Origin: Piezodorus guildinii
Taxonomy: Eukaryota; Arthropoda; Insecta; Hemiptera; Pentatomidae
DNA length: 64,000 bases
Direction: 5' to 3'
NCBI GenBank assembly: GCA_023052935.1
Contig: CM041294.1
Coordinates: 37,533,236 to 37,597,235 of the forward strand
Shown here: in pieces, positions 44,173 to 56,550 of the stretch
How the letters are laid out: the number at the start of each line of letters is the position of its first letter
Numbering within the stretch: position 1 is the stretch's first letter
Notes under the pieces: generated by a model
Databases searched by the model: none
Told to the model about the DNA's origin: nothing
What the model saw: the letters and a program-made list of their open reading frames with translations, nothing else
Position numbers and translations under genes: made by a program

Positions 44173-47100
44173 GCAAAGCAAACTCGGCATTAAATTATTT
44201 TTTCTTCCTCCCCAAAGACGTTAATGTTTGACAGTAGAATAAAATTACTTCCACACACGTTAAGACATAGGATCCGTCCATCTGTATTTAAATTCATGTG
44301 ACGGACATGAAACTTGACTACTACCTTAATCATTTATTCATTTTAAAGAGTTTTTGAGGACTGGCACATAGATAGCTCAGTATCCATTTTACTTATTTCT
44401 CCCTTTGATCCTGATATTTCGTAGATTAGTCTAGTTTGTCGAAAAGAAAAAACGTAAATACTTTTTTTTTCATTTTAAAATTCAAAATTCTATCATCTAT
44501 TTGAAGAAAAAAAAAATGACAGCTAACAAAAACTTCTGACATAATTTTAAATTCAAAATTCAAAGCAAACACGGCATTAAGTTATTTTTTCTGCCTCCCA
44601 AAAGACGTTAATGTTTGACGTAAAAAAATACTTAAACGTTAACTGGATCTTGTATTAATTATTAATAAATTATATATAATCATTTTCATTAAAGTTTGAG
44701 GCTACATAGATAGTCAGTATCCATTATTATTTTCTTTGATCCGATTTGTGTTTTTTTGTCGAAAGAAAAAACGTAAATACTTTTTTTTTCATTTAAATTA
44801 ATTTACACTATTTGAGAAAAAAGACAGCTACAAATTGATATTTTAAATCAAATTCAAAGCAAACGGAAGTTATTTTTTTTGCTCCAAGCGTTATGTTGAC
44901 GTAGAATAAAATTACTTCCCACGTTAGACATAGGATGTTCTGTTTTAAATTCTGTGCGGACATGAACTTGATATACCTAATCATTTTTATTTTAAAGGTT
45001 TTGAGGAGGAATAGATAGCCAGTTTTTTACTTATTTTTCCTTGATCCTGATATTCTGATTAGTTATTTGTCGAAAGAAAAAACGTAATACTTTTTTTTTA
45101 TTTAAATAAATTCTTCATCTATTGAAGAAAAAAAGACAGCTAACAAAAATTCTGAATAATTTTAATTCAAATCAAAGCAAACGGCATAGTTATTTTCTGC
45201 TCCAAAGACGTTAATGTTTGACCTGATAAAATTACTTCACACGTTAGACATAGGATCCGTCCATCGTTTAATTCGTGGGACATGAATTGATATATTAACT
45301 TTTCATTTTAAGAGTTTTTGAGGATGGCAATAGATAGTCAGATCCATTTACTTATTTCCCTTGATCCGAATTCGAGTTAGTTAGTTTGCGAAAAGAAAAA
45401 ACGTAACTTTTTTTTATTTTAAAATTCAAAATTCTTCTCTATTTGAAAAAAAAATGACAGTAACAAAAACTTTGACATAATTAAATTCAAAATTCAAAGC
45501 AAACGGCATTAAGTTATTTTCTGCTCCAAGACGTAATGTTTGACCTAAATAAATTTTCAAAGTTAAGACATAGGATCGTCCATCTGTATTTAAATTCATG
45601 TGAGGAATGAAATTGACTATACTTATCATTATTCATTTTAAAGAGTTTTTGAGGACTGGCACATAGATAGCTCAGTATCATTTTACTTATTTTTCCTTTG
45701 ATCCTGTATTCGTGATTAGTTAGTTTGCGAAAAGAAAACGTAATACTTTTTTTTCATTTTAAAATTCAATTCTATCATCTATTTGAAAAAAAAAAAATGA
45801 CAGTAACAAAACTTTGAATAATTTAAATTCAAATTCAAAGCAAACCGGCATAAGTTATTTTTCTGCCTCCAAAGCGTTAATGTTTGACCGTAGAATAAAA
45901 TTACTTCCACACACGTTAAGCATAGGATCGTCATCTGTATTTAAATTCATGTGACGGACATGAAACTTGATACTACCTTAATCATTTATTCATTTAAGAG
46001 TTTTTGAGGATGGACATAGATAGCTCAGTATCCATTTTACTTTTTTCCTTTGATCCTGATATTTCGTAGATAGTCTAGTTGTCGAAAAGAAAAACGTAAA
46101 TACTTTTTTTTTCATTTTAAAATCAAAATTCTATCATCTATTTGAAAAAAAAAAATGACAGCTAACAAACTTTGACATAATTTAAATTCAAATTCAAAGC
46201 AAACACGGCTTAAGTTATTTTTTCTGCCTCCAAAAGACGTAATGTTTGACGTAGAATAAAATTACTTCCACACACGTTAAGACATAGATCCGTCCATCTG
46301 TATTTAAATTCATGTGACGGACATGAAACTGATACTACTTAATATTTATTCATTTTAAAGAGTTTTTGAGGACTGGCATGATAGCTCAGTATCCATTTTA
46401 CTTATTTTCCCTTGATCCTGATTTCGTAGATTAGTCTAGTTTGTCGAAAAGAAAAAACGTAAATATTTTTTTTTTCATTTTAAAATTCAAAATCTATCAT
46501 CTTTGAAGAAAAAAAAATACAGCTAACAAAACTTTGACATATTTAATTCAAATTCAAGCAAACACGGCATTAAGTTATTTTTTCTGCCTCCCAAAAGCGT
46601 TAATGTTTGCGAGAATAAAATTACTTCCACACCGTTAAGACATAGGATCCGTCACTGTATTTAATTCATGTGCGGACATGAAACTTGATACTACCTTAAT
46701 ATTATTCATTTTAAAGAGTTTTTGAGGATGGCACATAGATAGCTCAGTATCATTTTACTTATTTTCCCTTTGATCCTGATATTTTAGATTAGTTAGTTTG
46801 TCGAAAAGAAAAACGTAAATACTTTTTTTTTCATTTAAAATTCAAAATTCTATCTCTATTTGAGAAAAAAAAATGAAGCTAACAAAAATTTGAATAATTT
46901 AACAAAATTCAAAGCAAACAGGCATTAAGTTATTTTTTCTGCTCCCAAAGCGTTAATTTTGACCGTAGAAAAATTATTCCACACAGTTAAGACATAGGAT
47001 GTCACTGTATTAAATTCATGTGACGGACATGAAACTTGATACTACTAATCATTATCATTTTAAAGAGTTTTTGAGGACTGGCACTAGATAGCTCGTATCC

Positions 47101-50100
47101 ATTTTACTTATTTTTCCCTTTGATCCTGATTTTCTAGATTGTCTAGTTTGTCGAAAAAAAAAACGTAAATACTTTTTTTTTCATTTTAAAATTCAAAATT
47201 CTATCACTATTTGAAGAAAAAAAAATGACAGCTAACAAAAACTTCTGACATAATTTTAAATTCAAAATTCAAGCAAACACGGCATTAATTATTTTTTCTG
47301 CCTCCAAAGACGTTAATGTTGACGTAGAATAAAATTACTTCACACACGTTAAGACATAGGATCCGTCCATCTGTATTTAAATTCATGTGACGGACATGAA
47401 CTTGACTACTACCTTAATATTTATTCATTTAAAGAGTTTTTGAGGACTGGCACATAGATAGTCAGTATCCATTTTACTTATTTTCCCTTTGATCCTGATA
47501 TTTCTAGATTAGTCTAGTTTGTCGAAAAGAAAAAACGTAAATACTTTTTTTTTCATTTTAAATTCAAAATTCTATCATCTATTTGAAGAAAAAAAAAATG
47601 ACAGCTAACAAAACTTCTGACATAATTTTAAATTCAAAATTCAAAGCAAACAGGCATTAAGTTATTTTTTGCCTCCAAAAGACGTTAATGTTTGACGTAG
47701 AATAAAATTACTTCACAACGTTAAGACATAGGATCCGTCCATCTGTATTTAAATCATGTGAGGACATGAAACTTGATACTACCTTAATCATTATTCATTT
47801 TAAAGAGTTTGAGGACTGGCAAAAACTCAGTATCATTTTACTTATTTTCCCTTTGATTGATATTTCGTAGATTGTCTAGTTTGCGAAAAGAAAAAACGAA
47901 ATACTTTTTTTTTCATTTTAAAATTCAAAATTCTTATCTATTTGAAGAAAAAAAAAATGACAGTAACAAAAACTTCTGCATAATTTTAAATTCAAAATTC
48001 AAAGCAAACACGGCATTAATTATTTTTTTGCTCCCAAAGACGTTAATGTTTGACGTAGAATAAAATTATTCCACACACGTTAAGCATAGGATCGTCATCT
48101 GTATTTAAATTCATGTGACGGACATGAATTGAATACCTTAATCATTTATTCATTTTAAAGAGTTTTTGAGGACTGCAATAGATAGTCAGTATCCATTTTA
48201 CTTATTTTCCCTTTGATCTGATATTTCGTAGATTAGTCTAGTTTGTCGAAAAGAAAAAACGTAAATACTTTTTTTTTCATTTTAAAATTCAAAATTCTAT
48301 CATCTATTTGAAAAAAAAAAAATGACGCTAACAAATTCTGACATAATTTTAAATTCAAATTCAAAGCAAACAGGCATTAAGTTTTTTTTCTGCTCCCAAA
48401 GACGTTAATGTTTGACCGTAGAATAAAATTACTTCACACACGTTAAGACATAGGATCGTCATCTGTATTTAATTCATGTGACGGACATGAAACTTGACTA
48501 CTACCTTAATCATTTATTCATTTTAAAGAGTTTTTGAGGACTGGCACATAGATAGCTCAGTATCCATTTTACTTATTTTTCCCTTTGATCCTGATATTTC
48601 GTAGATTAGTCTAGTTTGTCGAAAAGAAAAAACGTAAATACTTTTTTTTTCATTTTAAAATTCAAAATTCTATCATCTATTTGAAGAAAAAAAAAATGAC
48701 AGCTAACAAAAACTTCTGACATAATTTTAAATTCAAAATTCAAAGCAAACACGGCATTAAGTTATTTTTTCTGCCTCCCAAAAGACGTTAATGTTTGACC
48801 GTAGAATAAAATTACTTCCACACACGTTAAGACATAGGATCCGTCCATCTGTATTTAAATTCATGTGACGGACATGAAACTTGACTACTACCTTAATCAT
48901 TTATTCATTTTAAAGAGTTTTTGAGGACTGGCACATAGATAGCTCAGTATCCATTTTACTTATTTCTCCCTTTGATCCTGATATTTCTTAGATTAGTCTA
49001 GTTTGTCGAAAAGAAAAAACGTAAATACTTTTTTTTCATTTTAAAATTCAAAATTCTATCATCTATTTGAAGAAAAAAAAATGACAGCTAACAAAAACTT
49101 CTGACATAATTTTAAATTCAAAATTCAAAGCAAACACGGCATTAAGTTATTTTTTCTGCTCCCAAAAGACGTTAATGTTTGACCGTAGAATAAAATTACT
49201 TCCACACACGTTAAGACATAGGATCCGTCCATCTGTATTTAAATTCATGTGACGGACATGAAACTTGACTACTACCTTAATCATTTATTCATTTTAAAGA
49301 GTTTTTGAGGACTGGCACATAGATAGCTCAGTATCCATTTTACTTATTTCTCCCTTTGATCCTGATATTTCGTAGATTAGTCTAGTTTGTCGAAAAGAAA
49401 AAACGTAAATACTTTTTTTTCATTTTAAAATTCAAAATTCTATCATCTATTTGAAGAAAAAAAAATGACAGCTAACAAAAACTTCTGACATAATTTTAAA
49501 TTCAAAATTCAAAGCAAACACGGCATTAAGTTATTTTTTCTGCCTCCCAAAAGACGTTAATGTTTGACCGTAGAATAAAATTACTTCCACACACGTTAAG
49601 ACATAGGATCCGTCCATCTGTATTTAAATTCATGTGACGGACATGAAACTTGACTACTACCTTAATCATTTATTCATTTTAAAGAGTTTTTGAGGACTGG
49701 CACATAGATAGCTCAGTATCCATTTTACTTATTTTTCCCTTTGATCCTGATATTTCGTAGATTAGTCTAGTTTGTCGAAAAGAAAAAAACGTAAATACTT
49801 TTTTTTTCATTTTAAAATTCAAAATTCTATCATCTATTTGAAGAAAAAAAAAATGACAGCTAACAAAAACTTCTGACATAATTTTAAATTCAAAATTCAA
49901 AGCAAACACGGCATTAAGTTATTTTTTCTGCCTCCCAAAAGACGTTAATGTTTGACCGTAGAATAAAATTACTTCCACACACGTTAAGACATAGGATCCG
50001 TCCATCTGTATTTAAATTCATGTGACGGACATGAAACTTGACTACTACCTTAATCATTTATTCATTTTAAAGAGTTTTTGAGGACTGGCACATAGATAGC

Positions 50101-51349
50101 TCAGTATCCATTTTACTTATTTCTCCCTTTGATCCTGATATTTCTTAGATTAGTCTAGTTTGTCGAAAAGAAAAAACGTAAATACTTTTTTTTCATTTTA
50201 AAATTCAAAATTCTATCATCTATTTGAAGAAAAAAAAATGACAGCTAACAAAAACTTCTGACATAATTTTAAATTCAAAATTCAAAGCAAACACGGCATT
50301 AAGTTATTTTTTCTGCCTCCCAAAAGACGTTAATGTTTGACCGTAGAATAAAATTACTTCCACACACGTTAAGACATAGGATCCGTCCATCTGTATTTAA
50401 ATTCATGTGACGGACATGAAACTTGACTACTACCTTAATCATTTATTCATTTTAAAGAGTTTTTGAGGACTGGCACATAGATAGCTCAGTATCCATTTTA
50501 CTTATTTCTCCCTTTGATCCTGATATTTCTTAGATTAGTCTAGTTTGTCGAAAAGAAAAAACGTAAATACTTTTTTTTCATTTTAAAATTCAAAATTCTA
50601 TCATCTATTTGAAGAAAAAAAAATGACAGCTAACAAAAACTTCTGACATAATTTTAAATTCAAAATTCAAAGCAAACACGGCATTAAGTTATTTTTTCTG
50701 CCTCCCAAAAGACGTTAATGTTTGACCGTAGAATAAAATTACTTCCACACACGTTAAGACATAGGATCCGTCCATCTGTATTTAAATTCATGTGACGGAC
50801 ATGAAACTTGACTACTACCTTAATCATTTATTCATTTTAAAGAGTTTTTGAGGACTGGCACATAGATAGCTCAGTATCCATTTTACTTATTTTTCCCTTT
50901 GATCCTGATATTTCTTAGATTAGTCTAGTTTGTCGAAAAGAAAAAACGTAAATACTTTTTTTTCATTTTAAAATTCAAAATTCTATCATCTATTTGAAGA
51001 AAAAAAAATGACAGCTAACAACAACTTGTGACATAATTTTAAATTCAAATTCAAAGCAAACACGGCATTAAGTTATTTTTTCTGCCTCCCAAAAGACGTT
51101 AATGTTTGACCGTAGAATAAAATTACTTTCACATACGTTTTACGTTAAAACATGGGATCCGTCGACCTCTATTTAAATTCATGTGACGGACTTGACAACT
51201 ACTTATTCATTTTTTTTTTTAAGTTAGGAAGGGCTGGCATATAGTTCAGTATCCATTTTATTTATATCTCCCTTGATCCTGCAGTTTCATAAAAGATTCG
51301 TATAGTTTGCCGCAAAAAACAAAACAAAAAAAAAACTACACATTTTTTT
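44173..51349. repeat. Tandem satellite array, monomer about 385 bp
   Basis: About 20 head-to-tail monomers, tracked by the landmark GTTAATGTTTGAC at 44220, 44607, 44890 and on to 51098. Monomers at the right (48787 to 51098) are 383-388 bp and almost identical. Those between 44607 and 48404 are 283-372 bp, differing almost only by missing bases. Each unit contains GGATCCGTCCATCTGTATTT, GTCGAAAAGAAAAAACG, an A-run and a T-run. The last unit (51098-51349) is more diverged, as array edges usually are. No unit encodes a protein; the frames here (45426, 47857, 49679) are chance. Confidence 0.95.
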
Positions 51350-51356
51350 ATTGTAA

Positions 51357-51811
51357 TTTTACCCAATGGTAGCACTTCACTAACTATTTTAAGACAGTAG
51401 GTCCCGAGGCCACCTTCTTTTCAATCGCCTTGGAAGGTTATCAGGGATATCTAAGGGAGATAAATTACGGACAAGTGGTTTTAGGTGGAGAGATAGTTTA
51501 GAATGAAAAGAGGGGTATCTATCACGGGCTATGTCTGCAACAAATGGAATGTTGAGGTCATTATGGAGTAGTTGATTTGTGGCAAACTAAGGGGCATTCA
51601 GGATTTTGGATTGTAAGGATTGGATGCGGGAGGAATTAGATAGTTTAGTACAGCCCCAAAGCTCGATTCCATATGTCCAAATAGGTCTGATAATAGTGAT
51701 CTAAATGAGTCTTTTGTAATATAATGGAAGTTTTGAACGTTTGTCTAGTAAGTGTTGTAGTAATCGGTATCTTCGCGCAGTTTCTTGTTGTTTCAGTCTT
51801 GAGTGAGGGTC
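51357..51811 (-). pseudogene. 5'-truncated jockey LINE fragment inside the satellite
   Basis: Read on the minus strand it encodes NDPHSRLKQQETARRYRLLQ, IIRPIWTYGIELWGCTK, then VADIARDRYPSFHSKL and PRRLKRRWPRDLLS, with stop TAA at 51389-51391 and a short 3' UTR. One internal stop is visible. ATTGTAA flanks it at 51350-51356 and 51812-51818, and the satellite monomer resumes on its right, so it inserted into the edge monomer. Confidence 0.85.
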
Positions 51812-51818
51812 ATTGTAA

Positions 51819-51905
51819 AATTTAAAATTTTATAATCTATTAGGAGCAGAAAAAACTGACAGCTAACAAAAACTTCTAAAGTAGTTTTATAATTTAACAT
51901 TCAAA
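51819..51905. repeat. Satellite monomer remnant right of the jockey fragment
   Basis: TTTAAAATTTTATAATC and TGACAGCTAACAAAAACTTC continue the edge monomer that was cut by the jockey fragment. The array ends here. Confidence 0.8.
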
Positions 51906-53068
51906 ATCAATTTAAATTGTCATACTCCTGAAATAATAACTTATTGTTATACCTAGATTATGGCTTTATACTAAAATAAAATTCTTATAATAAAACATTG
52001 TCACTTTTAAATTAAAATTCAGTTATTCTAAACTTCTAGACAAAACCAGAAGTTTTAAATTAAAATTTCAATTAAAAGTTTTGCCTTTTAAGTTTAACGC
52101 CACTGTTTCATCCACTTCACTATTCACCCAATCAGTGCTTAGGTTTCTAATGAATTTGAACTTGGAATAGGATACCAAATAAGAAACCTAAATTAAGAAT
52201 CTTCAAAGAAAAAAAAATGCTTCTACTTAATTCTACAAAACAAGAACACTTTATAATTTTAACAATGGAAAATATTAGGTTAAAAATCATATCCATTTCT
52301 TTGTACAGGAGTAAAGAGTGTATCAGTGTTATATCAATGGATCTCTGGACTCCCAACTTTTAAGTCCTAAATTGATTCTCGACTGAAGATGGCTACCAAC
52401 CCTCAACTCATCACCTTATCAAGCACTTTTTGTTAGTGAGTTGATCCTATCGAATGTTCACCTCTGAAGACAATGCTATCTAGAATTTGAGGAATATGTA
52501 ATAGAAAGCTGTGTCCATGTGCAAAAGTGTTTTCTGAGGTGAAGCGATATACTAAATTATAAATATAACGTATAAACCTTAGTATGCCCAACATACCACT
52601 TCTTAAGAAAAACGGATTATATTCCCATGGTATTTTGAAAAACCAGAAGTATTAAGCAGCTAACAAATAACCGACAGGGATAAACAAGAATTATCCAACG
52701 CCTAATTACAAAGAGACATTTAAAAATTAACTCATATCCCGACCCGACTAAACCCACTTAATAAGTCACTAACCATGTTTGTTCAAGACATCATCTCCTT
52801 GAATCGCAAACAATGTTGAGATAACAGGTTATTATGTCACCTAATCTCGAGGTGAGGACACTAGTTGAAAGTTTAATAGAGCATTAGGCCGTATTTCAAA
52901 GCATTGTCAAGGGCAAGCAAGGAGGTGAGGTGGATACCGCCGGCAGGATTAATCTTTTCAGAACAGAGATCTAAACGTTTACTGTAAAGTATCGATGGTT
53001 CTTTAAAAAAGTTATTGACTCCTTATTTCAAACATTAATACAAGCTTATCACAAAATACGTTATATTA
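51906..53068. other. Unassigned region
   Basis: No coding frame or repeat that I can support. The 69-codon minus frame 52147-52356 is Leu/Ile/Phe-rich and resembles nothing I know. Confidence 0.45.
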
Positions 53069-53487
53069 AAAAATCTGGTGCGGGACAACACACGACTTTC
53101 ACTTATCTCGGTTTTTTTATTTATATTATTTTTCTTACTCTCTGGTATTATTATTTTACACAATATACATTATCTCACAGAATATTTGACCTTCTATTAC
53201 AGAAAGGTATTCTAAGGAATTTATGTATGCATTTATGTATACAATTAAAAAATGGGGAGGGACCATTCTTCAGGTAATAGAGTTCAAAAAGGTTTATTCA
53301 ACTATATTTAGTTTCGTTGGAAACATATGTTTTAGATTAAATATTACAAGAATATTAAATTGTACGTGTAATAACGAGCTATAAGTTTAAGCCCTTTTTG
53401 TCATTCTTCGTCAGATTTTACAACTTTGTGTATAAGATAATTTTGTTTCTAAAATCATTAGCTTTCCAACAGTATATTATACATCTA

Positions 53488-54385
53488 TTGGGTTGATGCA
53501 AAATGAATGCAGGTTTTTAGTAGGTATTGTAAATACGCCATATCTTTACTTTAACCATATATATTTAATCAAAATAATTTCCATCTGAATCAATGCACTT
53601 TTGCCAACGTTCAACAAGCTTTCTTATTCCACCAGAAAAAAAATCCGAATCCCTGGACTCAATGAAATCACGAAAAGAATTTTCAATGTCGTCCTGGTTT
53701 TGAAAATTTTTCTCCCTCAAAAAGTTGTCTAGATGCCTGAAAAAGTGGAAGTCTGTAGGAGAGAGGTCAGGTGAATAAGGCGGATGTTGGAGAACTTCGT
53801 AGCCCAACTCGTGCAGTCGTCGAAGCGTTGGTTGTGCAACGTGTGGTCTGGCGTTATCGTGGAGCAGGATCGGCCCCTTCCGATTCATCAATGCTGGGCA
53901 AAGACGTTGCAATTTTTGAGTTCCGAGTTCCGCCGCCATTTCTCGTGTGGTTTTGGTTGGGTCTTCTTTCACTTTTGACCTCAGCTGGTCGTTGTCCAGA
54001 GCAAGATGACGGCCCCGACCTTCCTTGTCTTCGAGGTCGAAATCTCCTCTGCGAAACTTCTGGAACCAACGCTGCACCGTGCACTCATTAATAGCCCCTG
54101 ACCCCACACTTCATTAATATTACGAGCCGTTTGCGCAGCGCTGCGCCCTAATTTAAATTCGTAAAAATAAATTTGACGAAAATCGCACTTTGACATTTTC
54201 GATTCAAGACCTTTGAACACACTGAACAAAACGATTTTACTAAACAAATTCATGGTGAAAGAGAGGGTATTAGATAAGGTTTGTTTTGGTATAATAATGA
54301 TCAATGTTAGGATTAGCTTTGTTTACACAATTGGAATTAAGATATTGCAATAGAGGAAACCTGCATTAATTTTGCATCAACCCAA
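53488..54385 (-). mobile_element. Mariner transposon, internally deleted (898 bp)
   Basis: Terminal inverted repeats of about 30 bp (TTGGGTTGATGCAAAAT, then AATGCAGGTTT) lie at both ends, with TA on each flank (53486-53487 and 54386-54387). A full mariner is about 1.3 kb, so roughly 400 bp are missing from the middle of the transposase gene. The element can no longer make transposase but keeps both ends, so it could in principle be moved by a related active copy. Confidence 0.95.
53565..54196 (-). pseudogene. Mariner transposase remnant
   Basis: The N-terminus (MSKCDFRQIYFYEFKLG) starts at 54196 and continues to about 54110, then a frameshift moves it into the frame 54107-53565. That frame has the helix-turn-helix part (INECTVQRWFQKFRRGD, TKTTREMAAELG), then jumps to QRLCPALMNRKG, HDNARPH and SPDLSPTDFHFF. 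Exactly 34 residues separate the second and third catalytic Asp, which defines the D34D mariner class. The segment holding the first catalytic Asp is deleted. It ends KCIDSDGNYFD, as full-length mariners do. Confidence 0.9.
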
Positions 54386-54490
54386 TATATTACTGTTTTT
54401 ATGTTTAAAAATTAAAAAAATATAGTTGCTCTTTTCTCCCTTAGTTGATTATCAAATTCGTCCAACTTATATATATATATAACTCGTTTT

Positions 54491-54703
54491 ACTGGAAGGA
54501 ATTAGTCCGGGTGGCAATCATTAAATGAAATAACTAAATAGTTTCAACTATTTATTGTTTGCCAACGTTTCGACCCCCTTTGTGGGTCATCATCAGGGCG
54601 CATGGTGGGAGTTGAAACTATTTAGTTATTTCATTTAATGACCGCCACCCGGACTAATTCCTTCCAGTAATTCTCAACGGTCAACTAATTACATCCACAA
54701 TAT
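54491..54703 (-). mobile_element. Foldback insertion, probable Penelope-like terminal unit with hammerhead-like core
   Basis: Two 59-bp arms (54491-54549 and 54610-54668) are inverted copies of each other with two mismatches. A 60-bp spacer separates them and a 35-bp unpaired extension (54669-54703) follows. ACTCGTTTT flanks the insert at 54482-54490 and 54704-54712. On the minus strand the spacer has CTGATGA (54596-54590), a GACCC/GGGTC stem, and GAAA (54571-54568), the conserved parts of a hammerhead ribozyme core. Inverted terminal units, a short one-sided extension and hammerheads are known from Penelope-like elements. No reverse transcriptase is present. Confidence 0.55.
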
Positions 54704-55022
54704 ACTCGTTTTTTATCAATGCTAACAGGATTATAAGGTCAATTTATTCATATCTCCATAATTCGCTCAACATGGATATTTAGCCGTTAATTATCAATGG
54801 TAACAAGAAAATATATTTATTTTTACAGAATCCACAGAATTAATGGTACTTCAGAACAATAAATTGTAAACTACATACAACTAAAATCTACATTTAAGCC
54901 CTGTCAGACTATTTCAATCAGAATGAAACCTACATGATATTAAAGCCCAATAAACTTTACATTGATATAGTGAGTTTAATCGTTCACAATCAAAGTCGTT
55001 AGAGCTGTTATTGAGAAATTCA

Positions 55023-55466
55023 AAAACACAAAAATTGCATATAAAAATATATTTGCACTTTTCTCCTTTATTTGTTTATCAAATTCGCCCAACTAACATA
55101 TTTACCCTTTATTTATCAATGCTAATAAGATGATGTTCCAATTTTTTTTTTTAAATCTACAAAATTAAAGGTACTTTAGAGGATGCAAATTTAAAATATC
55201 TACATTTAAGCCCGGCCAGACTATTTCAATCAGAATGAAACCTACATCATATAAAAGCCCAATAAATTTTACATCGATATATAGAGTTTAATCAAAATCG
55301 TTAGAGCCGTGTTTGAGAAAATCGTAAAAAGGTGCAAAATGCACGGTATAAAGTAGATCTGGTCAGCTGATTTTGATGAAAAAGTTGCTGTAACATATCG
55401 GGCCTATAGTTGTCCTAAATATGAAATTTCAGTTTCATACGACTACTCGTTTTTGCGCAAGACTTA

Positions 55467-55515
<49 letters not shown>

Positions 55516-55575
55516 TTTTTGCGGGACTTAGATGTTTGGACTCACGTGGTCCTAAAACGTGTATTTCCGTTTAAA
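55023..55575 (-). repeat. Family A copy 12, partial
   Basis: Starts inside the family body (AAACACAAAAATTGCAT), runs through CAGACTATTTCAATCAGAAT and the CGACTACTCGTTTTTGCGC block, and ends in the 5' region near GTGTATTTCCG. It includes a (CA)n run at about 55470-55511. Confidence 0.8.
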
Positions 55576-56470
55576 ATAACACAAGACTTTCACATACATC
55601 CGTTAAAATCACATACACAAGTTGTTAAAATCGATAAAAGAAATTTCAATTACAGTTAAACATAAAAATTAGTGAAGCTAATAAACAATTTATTAAATTA
55701 AATTTCTCTAGAAACATGTGTTTTATTAAAAAATCTATTATCTAAAACAATCAGTTAGTTTTATCGGCTTTACGTCACTCTTTATTAACTTTTACCTCCT
55801 TTTGTATAAGATAATGTTTTCTACAAATCTTTAGCTTTCCAACGGTATATTATACATCCATAGTACTGTTTTTATTTTCAAAAACACAAAAAATTGCATA
55901 AAAAAATATGTTTCCTCTCTTCTCCTTTAGTCAGTTATCGAATTCGTTCAAATTATATATTTACTTGTTTTTTATCAATCGTAATAAGATGATATGGTTA
56001 TTTTTATATAATATACAAAATTAAATATAATTTAGAGGAAGACAATTTAAAATATCTGCATTTAAGCCCCATCAGACTATTTTAATTTAATCAGACTCAA
56101 ACCTACATCATATTAAAGCCTGTTCAATTTTACATTGATATAGCGAGTTTAATTAAAATCGTTAGAGCCGTTTTTGAGAAAATCGTAAAAATGTCCAAAA
56201 TGCATGGTATAAAGTGGCTCTTCTGGTAAGCTTATTTAAATGAAAAAGTTTTTGTAACATCTCGGGCGTATAGTTTTCTTAAATATGAAATTTCAGTGTT
56301 ATGCGTGTTTTCGTTTTTTCGCCAGACTTACCATATACGGCACACACAGACCTTTTTCGGGACTTGGTTATTTGGACTCATGGGAAACGTGTATTTCCTT
56401 TGAAAACTGGAGTCCGAAAATTTTCACGATCGCAATACTTCTCCTTACTATATACGTCATATAAAACCAT
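55576..56470 (-). repeat. Family A copy 13
   Basis: A near-complete minus-strand copy starting at a degenerate 3' end (GACTTTCACATACATCCG) and reaching the 5' hairpin region (ACGATCGCAATACTTCTCC, TTACTATATACG). It follows copy 12 head to tail, with copy 12's 5' end cut short. Confidence 0.85.
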
Positions 56471-56550
56471 ATTTCATAGTAAAAAAAACTAAATAAATGC
56501 TTAGTTCTTTAAAAGTTAGCTGAATAAAAAAGGCAAATAAACTAATAACT

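Larger units (their letters stand above)
53069..55020 (-). repeat. Family A copy 11, host to a mariner and a foldback insertion
   Basis: The 3' tail (AAAAAATCTGGTGCGGGAC, ACGACTTTCACTTATCTCG) is at 53069-53115. About 170 bp of unrelated sequence follows, then the body resumes near 53300 (TTTAGTTTCGTTGGAAAC). It is interrupted by a mariner (53488-54385) and by a foldback element (54491-54703), then continues to about 55020 through TTAAGCCCTGTCAGACTATT. It ends without a 5' terminus where another partial copy begins. Confidence 0.8.

Noticed and set aside
47857..48063. Frames within the satellite (also 45426 and 49679)
   Set aside because: They depend on indels specific to single monomers, and the clean monomers do not keep them open.
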